Virus record (IMG/VR): IMGVR_UViG_3300021090_000033
Location: 1-48,488 of that record
Strand: one strand, 5' to 3'
Source of the DNA: a virus
Length of the DNA stretch: 48,488 nucleotides
Shown: positions 31,354 through 38,442 of the stretch, one piece after another
Position numbering within the stretch: position 1 is the first letter of the stretch
Layout of the letters: the number at the start of each line of letters is the position of its first letter
Made by a program: the position numbers and the translations under genes
Notes under the pieces: model-generated
Databases searched by the model: none
What the model was told of the DNA's origin: nothing
Seen by the model: the letters and a program-made list of their open reading frames with translations, nothing else

Positions 31354-32267
31354 TTCTTCTTCCCTCTCTTCTTTGGCTTTCCATATCCATCCGCAAACTT
31401 GACCAGTTCAGCGCGCATCGTGTCTTCACGTGCAACGACCTCATCCCATAGATCCTGATCGATCAACTCTTGAACATTGTCACGGACCAGGTCTGCCAAA
31501 TCCCGCGGTTCCACTGCATCCAGTTCCCAGGATGATTCACCGAACTCGTTTGCATAGGCTTGATAACGGCTGTCTGTTTCCTTCGCGGGGTTCTCAGGCG
31601 GTTGCCAGAGCTCCACCTGATCCCAATTCAAAGCCAGCCTGTGCACGTTGACATGACCTATCAATCCGTAGGTGAATAAGCCCAGTCGCTCTGCAATGTC
31701 CCGCGTCATATCAATGCCGCTTGGATCATGATCTCCAAAATAGAAAAGATGTATCTCGTCAATACCGTCTGATTTCCAAATGCGGTGAAGGTGCTTCCCC
31801 GTTTCATACATCGCTGAGGATGAGCTGTATCCCTTGTTCGCTGTAAAGCGAATATCCAACTCCTGGCACACGGGAAGCAAAATGCCTGAGAGCGCATCCT
31901 TCTCAACCATCACTTCGACATAGTTCCGTTGACCTTCCCATTTGTATGTCCTGAACTGTCTTGAAGCATCACGCACGATCTCTGCAGGGTTATCCCAGTG
32001 GTTGAGGAAGTTGGTCTCTCGCCCTCGGTCCTCGATCATCCCCCAATCAACCAGACCAGCCAGGCGTGCATCGCTGATCAGGTTGCCAATCCGTTTATAG
32101 GACTTAACCGAATTCTCGATATGCCCACGTGCCACCAGTTGGTAGTACAACTGGCGCAAAGACAATTTATATCTCTGCACTGCATATTCGCGCAGGATAT
32201 CGTTCACCGTGACAATCAACTTAAGACTGGCTCCATTGAACTTGTGATCAATGAACTTCTCTTTCAT
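31350..32267 (-). CDS. Spo11/TopoVI-A-like TOPRIM protein
   Basis: 305 aa. The N-terminal winged-helix-like part (LSLRQLYYQLVARGHIENSV, RIGNLISDARLAGLVDW) precedes a TOPRIM domain with acidic residues in VEKDAL near 122 and GDHDPSG near 180. This combination is seen in topoisomerase VI subunit A/Spo11 relatives found in phages and plasmids. A catalytic Tyr of the true enzyme would lie in the N-terminal part (YYQ is a candidate), so DNA cleavage is possible but not shown. Basic C-terminus KPKKRGKKK. Confidence 0.75.
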   Translation of the reverse strand: MKEKFIDHKFNGASLKLIVTVNDILREYAVQRYKLSLRQLYYQLVARGHIENSVKSYKRIGNLISDARLAGLVDWGMIEDRGRETNFLNHWDNPAEIVRDASRQFRTYKWEGQRNYVEVMVEKDALSGILLPVCQELDIRFTANKGYSSSSAMYETGKHLHRIWKSDGIDEIHLFYFGDHDPSGIDMTRDIAERLGLFTYGLIGHVNVHRLALNWDQVELWQPPENPAKETDSRYQAYANEFGESSWELDAVEPRDLADLVRDNVQELIDQDLWDEVVAREDTMRAELVKFADGYGKPKKRGKKK

Positions 32268-32269
32268 TT

Positions 32270-32605
32270 CTATCTCCCTTCACAAACATCCAGCACACTG
32301 GCTGTGACCGAACCCTCGAGCCATGCGGACCCGTCGTAATATGCCACATAGGCAAAAGGCAGATCCAGCTTCAAAAACCACACCATGGATCCTTCAGGGA
32401 TTTGACTGATCACATAGCCTGTGGGTGATTCCCGCAAACCCACATCACGCACCATACACATCGGTCTCTCTATCGTCCTGACTGGTGCCAGTGCCCCTGC
32501 CAATCGACCCATCCAAAATGATGTCAATGCCAGGAACACTAAAGCGCACATTGTTGCAACGATGATTAGCGCACGAACAATAAACAAACGAATTTGAGTT
32601 TTCAT
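32270..32605 (-). CDS. Membrane-anchored SH3b-like protein
   Basis: 111 aa. N-terminal membrane helix (ALIIVATMCALVFLALTSFW), then an SH3b-like domain (CMVRDVGLRESPTGYVISQI, PFAYVAYYDGSAWLEGSV). Would display a wall-binding-type domain outside the membrane. A superinfection or envelope role is possible. It lies between the TOPRIM and integrase genes. Confidence 0.65.
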   Translation of the reverse strand: MKTQIRLFIVRALIIVATMCALVFLALTSFWMGRLAGALAPVRTIERPMCMVRDVGLRESPTGYVISQIPEGSMVWFLKLDLPFAYVAYYDGSAWLEGSVTASVLDVCEGR

Positions 32606-32607
32606 CT

Positions 32608-33579
32608 CTATACTGCTCCATTCACCATAGCCAACTCATCGAACGTCGCACGCAGATAACCAAGAGTCGTCCGCCTGTCGCTATGCCCCATCAACGTCTG
32701 TGCAACATCCAAAGCCTTCTCAACTGGCATTCCAGATTGCAACGCGGCGCGCATGATCCCTTCGCATCGTGTGTGGCGCATATCGTGCGGCTTGACCTTC
32801 ACCCCTGCATGTTCAGCCATCTGATACAATCTGCGCCGCACCTGACCCGTTGTCAAACGCTGACCATGCCAATCTGTCACCAGGGCAGACCCACTCTGGG
32901 GACGAAGCGCAAGCCATTCCATAATGGATTTCTTCAACTCGGCATTGATCGGGAATTCCTGCTCCACGTTCCCCTTCGCGATCACTCGAAAAACATCGTT
33001 GACCATGTCAAAGTCAGCCACATCCAAATTGACGATCATCTCGATGCGCAGGGCGGTATTCTTGAATAGCGACCAGATGAGATGATCCCGCATACCCAGC
33101 AAGCCGAACTTGACCGTCTGCCGCTTCAAATGGGACCCGTTCACTGCCACCGTCTCGAGCGCATGGATCTCCACCTCATCCTTCGCCTTCCGTGGCAATC
33201 TCTGTTGGCGGGCGCGTGACTGTCTCAAGGTGGGATCTACGTTCAACGCGCCCATGGCAAATCCCCACTTCACCATCGTGCGTAAATTCGCCAGGCGTCG
33301 ATTGCGTGTGTTTGGGCGAGCCTTCACAGACTCTTGCCAGTTGAAATAAGCATGCACCAATTCGGGCGTGACCTGATCCATCGAAAAGGGTTGCTGTGTG
33401 TAATGCTCGAACCACGTTGCAAAATGACGCGCATCCTGCAAATAAGCGCTCAGGCTCTTCTCTGCCAACTCCCCGCCACCGCGCTTGATGTAATCGAACT
33501 TCAACCATGCGCCATAACTTTCCAGCCAATGCAGTGTTGGTGCGACCGGCAATGTGGTAAGGTCAATTTGTTGCAACAT
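32608..33579 (-). CDS. Tyrosine recombinase (XerC/D-like)
   Basis: 323 aa. N-terminal SAM-like core-binding domain (LAEKSLSAYLQDARHFATWF), then the catalytic domain with Arg in NTALRIEMIVNLD near 177, HDMRHT near 266, GHSDRR near 299 and Tyr in TTLGYLRA near 307. The complete R-H-x-x-R-H-Y set predicts activity. May integrate the phage, resolve multimers or excise. Notable because a large serine recombinase is also encoded. Confidence 0.92.
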   Translation of the reverse strand: MLQQIDLTTLPVAPTLHWLESYGAWLKFDYIKRGGGELAEKSLSAYLQDARHFATWFEHYTQQPFSMDQVTPELVHAYFNWQESVKARPNTRNRRLANLRTMVKWGFAMGALNVDPTLRQSRARQQRLPRKAKDEVEIHALETVAVNGSHLKRQTVKFGLLGMRDHLIWSLFKNTALRIEMIVNLDVADFDMVNDVFRVIAKGNVEQEFPINAELKKSIMEWLALRPQSGSALVTDWHGQRLTTGQVRRRLYQMAEHAGVKVKPHDMRHTRCEGIMRAALQSGMPVEKALDVAQTLMGHSDRRTTLGYLRATFDELAMVNGAV

Positions 33580-33600
33580 ATTTCACCTTCCTGCAAAATA

Positions 33601-33711
33601 TTAAAACAATGGTTCAGTGGCAATGGCAACAATGATGATAAAAAGGATCATCACCAGGACCGTTCCGATGGCAATAAATAATTGCCTAAGACGCAATTTG
33701 TTTTTCTCCAT
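33601..33711 (-). CDS. 36-aa single-helix membrane protein
   Basis: MEKNKLRLRQLFIAIGTVLV then a hydrophobic run ending IAIATEPLF-like. The ATG overlaps the preceding TGA by one base (TGATG), indicating coupling. A single membrane helix; role unknown. Confidence 0.55.
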   Translation of the reverse strand: MEKNKLRLRQLFIAIGTVLVMILFIIIVAIATEPLF

Positions 33712-33962
33712 CACACCACCACCTTCTTGTGTATACGTGATCGATCTCGATGTGGAAGATTGGGTAATTCAGTCCAATATGTGACTCGTACAACTTCAAG
33801 ACCATTTACAGTCGTCCAATTCTGATCCCTGATGTCGAATTGCACGATGTCGATATATGGAGCATCGTCAGCAAAACAAATAACTCCTAAGACTTCCTGA
33901 CATTCTTCCGGCTTTCTTTGTCGAGATGGAATCCACTCTCGCGCAGGAATATAGGTAATCAT
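33711..33962 (-). CDS. DUF551-like small protein
   Basis: 83 aa from ATG 33962 (a GTG three bases earlier is possible). YIPAREWIPSRQRKPEECQE at the start and RVTYWTELPNLP at the end follow the DUF551 pattern common in phages (function unknown). Confidence 0.65.
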   Translation of the reverse strand: MITYIPAREWIPSRQRKPEECQEVLGVICFADDAPYIDIVQFDIRDQNWTTVNGLEVVRVTYWTELPNLPHRDRSRIHKKVVV

Positions 33963-33964
33963 CA

Positions 33965-34201
33965 CTACACCGCCTTCTTATTGAACACTTCCAGGCAGGC
34001 TTCATACATCTTCCTTCGATGCACATCCAGGTCATCGCGTAGCAGGATGTTCTCCACCTGGCCGCGGCTCACCACCAACACGTGATCGTTCTTCGTTGTT
34101 GTAATGGCCATCTTTCCGTTATGCATCAATTGGAAGTGATACGGCAGCACCTGGCGGACCGTCTTGGTGAAATCCTTGTGATCACTCAACGTGGTTCTCA
34201 T
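33965..34201 (-). CDS. Hypothetical protein
   Basis: 78 aa, unrecognised; TTKNDHVLVVSRGQVENILL suggests a small alpha/beta fold. Packed between neighbours with no gap. Confidence 0.55.
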   Translation of the reverse strand: MRTTLSDHKDFTKTVRQVLPYHFQLMHNGKMAITTTKNDHVLVVSRGQVENILLRDDLDVHRRKMYEACLEVFNKKAV

Positions 34202-34204
34202 TGC

Positions 34205-34594
34205 CTACCTCCCGACCCAATGCACGGACTTACCATGCACTTCGCAATGCGGATCATCACCTTCATGCACAGGATCCTGGCAAGAGCATATTACTTTCTT
34301 GCTCAATGCTTCCTGCAGGTGCTTCAACACTTGTTCATAATTCCCCCAATTGCCAAAGACAGAGCACGTGCTGAATGCCTGCGCATTTGCAGGATCGATC
34401 CCCATTCGCGAATTCTGCTCTTCGCACCACTCACGTGTTTGGCGACCGTAGGTCGTTGGGTAATAACCTCGCTCACCAAACTTCACGGCAATGACCTCGC
34501 CTGTCTTGCCATCGAACGTGCTCATCAAAACATTCAGGCAAAAATCAGGTCGTTCTCGCGCCGCACTTGCAAATAACGATGATTCAAGAGACAT
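34205..34594 (-). CDS. Hypothetical protein with Cys/His-rich end
   Basis: 129 aa, unrecognised. MSTFDGKTGEVIAVKFGERG and a C-terminal CSCQDPVHEGDDPHCEVHGK that could bind a metal. GAAAGGAAAATCTT precedes the ATG. First gene after the Cro-like gene's hairpins. Confidence 0.6.
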   Translation of the reverse strand: MSLESSLFASAARERPDFCLNVLMSTFDGKTGEVIAVKFGERGYYPTTYGRQTREWCEEQNSRMGIDPANAQAFSTCSVFGNWGNYEQVLKHLQEALSKKVICSCQDPVHEGDDPHCEVHGKSVHWVGR

Positions 34595-34628
34595 AAGATT
34601 TTCCTTTCTTTGCTATACTGGGAAGCGA

Positions 34629-34681
34629 AAAGGGCACTCACAATGCCCTTTATTCGCCAGGGCGGACCTGACAGTCCGCCC
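34629..34681. terminator. Tandem hairpins after Cro-like gene
   Basis: GGGCGGAC/GTCCGCCC (34660-34667 with 34674-34681) abuts the Cro-like TAA, then AAAGGGCA/TGCCCTTT (34629-34636 with 34644-34651) followed on the minus strand by TTTT. Possible partial terminator controlling read-through into the early genes. Confidence 0.5.
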
Positions 34682-35008
34682 TTATTTATTCAGTCTTTGC
34701 CAGTTCACAACCCTCAACGTCCACACCACACCACCCTTCCCCCACACGTGCGGACTCTTCATCCCCAGCAGCTTCAATGCCAAACGAAAACGCCGGTCAC
34801 TGGTTGGATAGACACACAGCATGTCCTCCAGCAAATCAGTGTTCGGCGCTTTTCCATGCACACGCATGTTGATGATCGTTGCATGACTGCGGATATAGGT
34901 ATCGCTTTCCTGCGAAAGCTTTTCGTTCAAATATTCCTGGAAGCGGCGATCATTCATCTTCAGGGCTTCCATCTCTGCGGCAATCAAATCTATAATTTCC
35001 TTGCTCAT
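34682..35008 (-). CDS. Cro-like regulator
   Basis: 108 aa. A probable HTH in HATIINMRVHGKAPNTDLLE with a helical surround (MSKEIIDLIAAEMEALKMND; RLALKLLGMKSPHVW). First leftward gene, facing the CI-like gene across a shared operator, the classical position of Cro. The DNA-binding assignment is from pattern, not homology search. Confidence 0.65.
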   Translation of the reverse strand: MSKEIIDLIAAEMEALKMNDRRFQEYLNEKLSQESDTYIRSHATIINMRVHGKAPNTDLLEDMLCVYPTSDRRFRLALKLLGMKSPHVWGKGGVVWTLRVVNWQRLNK

Positions 35009-35035
35009 AGCTACCGTCCGTCACTTTTTGTACTT

Positions 35036-35053
35036 TGGTCACAAATGTGACCA
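35036..35053. promoter_or_regulatory. Switch operator
   Basis: TGGTCACAAATGTGACCA, 7-bp perfect arms around four bases, located at the start site of the leftward promoter. Extra GTCAC/GTGAC half-sites occur at 35020-35024 and 35072-35077. Confidence 0.7.
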
Positions 35054-35060
35054 TGTTGCC

Positions 35061-35088
35061 ATTATATATATTGTGACGAGTTTGTCAA
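35061..35088 (-). promoter_or_regulatory. Leftward early promoter
   Basis: -35 TTGACA (35088-35083) and -10 TATAAT (35066-35061), both perfect consensus, 16-base spacer. Drives the Cro-like gene and the early operon. Confidence 0.8.
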
Positions 35089-35092
35089 GTAG

Positions 35093-35123
35093 TTGACCAA
35101 CACAAAAAGGTTACAGATATAAT
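35093..35123 (+). promoter_or_regulatory. Rightward repressor promoter
   Basis: TTGACC (35093-35098), 19-base spacer, TATAAT (35118-35123). The -10 ends inside the ATG at 35122, so transcription would begin near 35131, at an in-frame GTG. A leaderless mRNA is possible. Confidence 0.5.
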
Positions 35124-35130
35124 GCGCCTA

Positions 35131-35529
35131 GTGAATGATGATCCGGTTGTTTCATTGCTGGAAAATGCTCTTATTGCATGGCGCACCAGGCAGACAAAAG
35201 CAAGGGGCAATGTTTCCCTAAATGCTTTTGCTGAAGAGATCGGTGCAAGTCGTTCGCTTGTCAGCATGTGGATGTTGGGTGATAGACAAGTGACGCTCGC
35301 CTATCGAAAAAAAATTGCAAAACCAATTGCTGATCTGGTGGGTTCTGAAGCTTATAAGGTCTTGGACGTACCTCCGCCAAATCCCCATCTGCAAAGGATC
35401 ATCGAGCGTTTTCCAAATATTTCCACTGAACGACAACAGAAACTTGCCGAAGATTCAGAACGTTATGAAAATGAGAATGAACGATCTAAGAAAGCACCTG
35501 CAAAACGAAAGACTTCATCGAATAAGTAG
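35131..35529 (+). CDS. CI-like repressor (XRE-type HTH)
   Basis: 132 aa from GTG 35131 (135 from ATG 35122). HTH in VSLNAFAEEIGASRSLVSMW, then LAYRKKIAKPIADLVGSEA, as in XRE regulators; Lys-rich, disordered C-terminus, no peptidase domain. Lies opposite the Cro-like gene. With the integrase gene in the same direction, it is the probable lysogeny repressor. Start is uncertain because the predicted -10 overlaps the ATG. Confidence 0.75.
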   Translation: MNDDPVVSLLENALIAWRTRQTKARGNVSLNAFAEEIGASRSLVSMWMLGDRQVTLAYRKKIAKPIADLVGSEAYKVLDVPPPNPHLQRIIERFPNISTERQQKLAEDSERYENENERSKKAPAKRKTSSNK

Positions 35530-35683
35530 AGCCTGGCAATATTTAAATCCTTGGCAACGTGCATCTATTCTTATCCGCGCCACGTGGTGGTCATTGCCTT
35601 CTGTGATCGAGATTGTCAGGTACATCCGACTTCGCTTCAATGCAAAGCTCACTTATTACCTTTATCCAGTTCATTGGATTTAA
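35477..35683 (+). CDS. 68-aa hypothetical protein
   Basis: MNDLRKHLQNERLHRISRAW, aromatic and basic with a mildly hydrophobic middle (WWSLPSVIEIV). Overlaps the repressor gene's end. No clear ribosome site, so only moderately supported. Confidence 0.4.
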   Translation: MNDLRKHLQNERLHRISRAWQYLNPWQRASILIRATWWSLPSVIEIVRYIRLRFNAKLTYYLYPVHWI

Positions 35684-35684
35684 C

Positions 35685-35780
35685 ATGCCATACTACAACC
35701 AGGAATTCGGCATCGTGTTTGTTGTTGTTATTTTGCTCGTTGCGATATTTGCCACTCTTTTCCCTGAAAGGAAGGAATAA
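35685..35780 (+). CDS. 31-aa single-helix membrane protein
   Basis: MPYYNQEFGIVFVVVILLVA, a single membrane helix. Starts one base after the previous stop and ends one base before the next ATG; its 3' end carries the GGAAGG ribosome site of that gene. Confidence 0.45.
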   Translation: MPYYNQEFGIVFVVVILLVAIFATLFPERKE

Positions 35781-35781
35781 C

Positions 35782-36612
35782 ATGGCAACCGTTCCCACAA
35801 AAGTACAGGATAGATTAAGTGCAGGCATCAAGAGATTTCAGCCCGTGCTCACGTCCGCCAAATCTCGCGATGTGAACGAATCCGATACCGTCACCATCAT
35901 AGTGGACATGCTTGCAGATATATTTGGCTTCGATAAATATTCAGAGATCACATCCGAGTATGTCATTCGCGGCACATTGGTTGATCTTGCCATCAAACTT
36001 GATGGCAAACTTCAAATGTTGGTTGAAGTCAAGGCGATTGGCTTGGGCTTGAAAGATGCTTTTATTAAACAGGCTGTTGATTACGCGTCGAATGAAGGCG
36101 TGGAATGGGTCATCTTGACCAACGGTATCACATGGCAGGTATACAAAATTTCCTTCGGTAAACCCGTAAGCCATGAGCTTGTTCTCGAGATTGATTTTAC
36201 GAATCTCAGCTCCAAAAACTCTGGGCAGCTCGAAAACCTATATCTGCTGACGAAGGAAGGCATAAGCAGATCATTATTAGGTGACTACCACACGCAGCGC
36301 CAGGCATTGAGCCGTTTCTTCATTGGAGCAATTACCCTCAGTGACCCAGTCCTCGATATCATTCGTCGCGAGCTTCGCAAGATCTCCCCTGATGTGAAAA
36401 TTGATAATCAACAGATCAAGGACGTTCTTATTCAGGAGATCATCAAGCGTGATGTCATGGAGGGTGAGAAGGCTGATGAAGCGCAGCGCAAAGTCAATCG
36501 TGCCACCAAACGTCCCCCCAAAAAAGTGACAAAAGAATCACCGTCCAGTAGCGATGAACCTGAAGTGGAAGAAGAACCTGAATCCACATCTCCACCTGAA
36601 ACCCAAAACTGA
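35782..36612 (+). CDS. HsdR-N-terminal-like protein
   Basis: 276 aa from ATG 35782 (GGAAGGAATAAC upstream). ESDTVTIIVDMLADIFGFDK, GTLVDLAIKLDG, then LVEVKAIG form a PD-(D/E)xK-like core typical of the type I restriction HsdR N-terminal domain. There is no helicase. A stand-alone nuclease-fold protein of this kind is frequent in mobile elements; activity and target unknown. The Lys/Glu/Pro C-terminus is low complexity. Sits in the lysogeny arm, so a prophage-expressed defence role is possible. Confidence 0.7.
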   Translation: MATVPTKVQDRLSAGIKRFQPVLTSAKSRDVNESDTVTIIVDMLADIFGFDKYSEITSEYVIRGTLVDLAIKLDGKLQMLVEVKAIGLGLKDAFIKQAVDYASNEGVEWVILTNGITWQVYKISFGKPVSHELVLEIDFTNLSSKNSGQLENLYLLTKEGISRSLLGDYHTQRQALSRFFIGAITLSDPVLDIIRRELRKISPDVKIDNQQIKDVLIQEIIKRDVMEGEKADEAQRKVNRATKRPPKKVTKESPSSSDEPEVEEEPESTSPPETQN

Positions 36613-36684
36613 TCACTGCTTACTGATCACTTCTCCAATTCTCCTTTTTACCTTCGTGCTCCTTCGTGACCCTTTGTGGTGAAA
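36610..36684. repeat. Mixed short repeats upstream of recombinase
   Basis: TGATCACTGCTTACTGATCACTTCTCCAATTCTCC type (36610-36645) then CTTCGTG...TTTGTGGTGAAA (36649-36684), two families back to back, running into the recombinase reading frame. Confidence 0.75.
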
Positions 36685-38426
36685 CGCACCCCTTGCCCTA
36701 TCTCCCTCCTCCCTCCACCCTCTCCCCCGGCTCAATCGTAGACTCCTATCGTCGCGACAGTGGTGGCATGCGCCAGGATAAATCCACCGGCCAGCAACTC
36801 ACCGAGATCCAAGCCTACTGCACACAGCATGGGCTGATCCACCGTCATCGCTTCGTCGATGAAGCCAAATCGGGCGGCTCCACAGCCGGGCGCGACGACT
36901 TCAACCGCATGCTCGCCCTCTACAATGACCCAGCCGCACGACCACGTGGTCTCCTCCTCTGGAACTACGCCCGCTTCGCCCGCGACATAGATGATGCCCA
37001 GCTCAACAAGATCATCATCCGCAAAAAATGGGGCATCCTCATTCACTCCCTCAACGACCAGATCCCCGAAGGCGACTACGGTCGTTTCATCGAATTCTTC
37101 ATAGATATGTCAAATGAAGAAAAGCGCAAACAAACCTCCCTCGATGCCAGGCGCGGGCTAAAAGATCTCGTTGAAAAACATGGCTGTGTCCCTGGCACTC
37201 CCCCGCGTGGCTTCAAACGCGCACCCGTCAACCTTGGCAAACGACGCGACAACACCGACCACATCGCCCACCGTTGGGATCCGGATCCCGATTGGATACC
37301 CCGCATCAAACAAGCCTTCGCCCTCAAAGCCGCAGGCTCGAGTCTGATCCACATCCACCAAAAGACGCGTCTTTACAACTCCCTCAACTCCTACCGCACC
37401 TTCTACTTCAACAAAATATACATTGGGATACTCGAATTCGGGGACCTCACCATCGAGCATTACTGCCATCCCATCATCGACCGTCAAACATGGGATGCCG
37501 TCCAGCGAATTCTCGCGCTTCATGCGGACCGTCAAAATGTCTCCGCTAAAAATGCCCTTCATCCACGCCGCAGGGCTGGTGCCGCCAACTACCTCCTCTC
37601 AGGCATTGCCCATTGTGCCAGGTGCGATTCCCCCCTCTGGGGCATGACCTCCGGACAGCGCGATGGCTCCTACTACTTGCGCTATGCCTGCACCCGTGCC
37701 AAGCGCAACCGTGACTGCGACCTCCAGCCCATCCCTGCCAAATCGCTCGAGCGCGAAGTCATCAGCAAACTCACTGCCTTCTTCGATGATCCCGACAACC
37801 TGCAAGCACTCTTCGAAGAAGACCAGCGTGAGCTCTCGCAACTCGCCTCCCAAAACACGGTCTTGACCGGTGATCTCAAAAAGCGGCTCAAGTCCGTGCG
37901 ACGCTCCATCAACAACGTCACCGAAGCCATCGCCGAACGCAAGACCAGCAAAGCCCTCCTCACCAAACTCACCTCCCTCGAAGGTGAAGAAACCGAATTA
38001 CTATCCACGCTGAGCGGAGCGGAGCGTAGTCGAAGCGTCGAGACCCGTCCCTTCACCCCTGAAGAAATAATCTTCCTCTCCCATCGCCTCGTCGCCAACC
38101 TCCACAGCCATGATAATGTGACTATCCGCACAATCCTCCATGCCACTGTCAACAAACTCACCATCGACCGCACAGCCAGTCATGCCTTTGGAACCATCCA
38201 CATCCACAGCCCCCGCGAACCTGAAACCTCTTCAGAAGATCCATTTCCCCCAAATATCCTTCGGAGTATTTGGGGGAACATCGACGCACTCGGCGACAAG
38301 GGGGTCGGGGGTAGTATAATTACTGCGTCCACAGCGCTCCCCCCCGTGGGGGCACCTCTCCATACACGCAGTATCTCCTTCGAATTCACAATTTCAAGGG
38401 TAACAAAAAAATCCCGCTCCTCATGA
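36666..38426 (+). CDS. Large serine recombinase
   Basis: 586 aa. Resolvase-type catalytic domain with Ser32 in YRRDSGG and an Arg-containing LLWNYARFARDIDD motif. Recombinase domain, zinc ribbon (CARCDSPLWGM and later CTRAKRNRDC, ~318-350), coiled coil (~390-450). Typical integrase architecture for site-specific integration and excision. The start is uncertain: GTG 36666 lies in a repeat and no good ribosome site is seen. Three repeat families are embedded, at the N-terminus, at LSGAERSRSVET and at the C-terminus. Confidence 0.85.
   Translation: MTLCGETHPLPYLPPPSTLSPGSIVDSYRRDSGGMRQDKSTGQQLTEIQAYCTQHGLIHRHRFVDEAKSGGSTAGRDDFNRMLALYNDPAARPRGLLLWNYARFARDIDDAQLNKIIIRKKWGILIHSLNDQIPEGDYGRFIEFFIDMSNEEKRKQTSLDARRGLKDLVEKHGCVPGTPPRGFKRAPVNLGKRRDNTDHIAHRWDPDPDWIPRIKQAFALKAAGSSLIHIHQKTRLYNSLNSYRTFYFNKIYIGILEFGDLTIEHYCHPIIDRQTWDAVQRILALHADRQNVSAKNALHPRRRAGAANYLLSGIAHCARCDSPLWGMTSGQRDGSYYLRYACTRAKRNRDCDLQPIPAKSLEREVISKLTAFFDDPDNLQALFEEDQRELSQLASQNTVLTGDLKKRLKSVRRSINNVTEAIAERKTSKALLTKLTSLEGEETELLSTLSGAERSRSVETRPFTPEEIIFLSHRLVANLHSHDNVTIRTILHATVNKLTIDRTASHAFGTIHIHSPREPETSSEDPFPPNILRSIWGNIDALGDKGVGGSIITASTALPPVGAPLHTRSISFEFTISRVTKKSRSS
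38006..38043. repeat. TTCGACTACGCT-type repeat inside recombinase
   Basis: CTGAGCGGAGCGGAGCGTAG then TCGAAGCGTCGAG, in frame. Same family as the loop insert at 15737-15766. Confidence 0.75.
38245..38310. repeat. Two-hairpin element inside recombinase 3' end
   Basis: TTCCCCCAAATATCC/GGAGTATTTGGGGGAA and a degenerate second stem ATCGACG-CACT-CGGCGAC, then GGGGG. Translated. Confidence 0.85.
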
Positions 38427-38436
38427 GCGGGATTTT
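38408..38436. terminator. Bidirectional intrinsic terminator
   Basis: 12-bp stem (38408-38419 with 38425-38436) with CCCGCTC/GAGCGGG core. T run on both strands, longer on the minus. Overlaps the recombinase stop and lies seven bases from the tail fibre stop, so it serves two convergent units. Confidence 0.9.
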
Positions 38437-38442
38437 CAACTT

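Noticed and set aside
38408-38436. Serine-recombinase attachment site
   Set aside because: The palindrome has the stem and T tracts of an intrinsic terminator between convergent genes. No attP core could be identified from one sequence.
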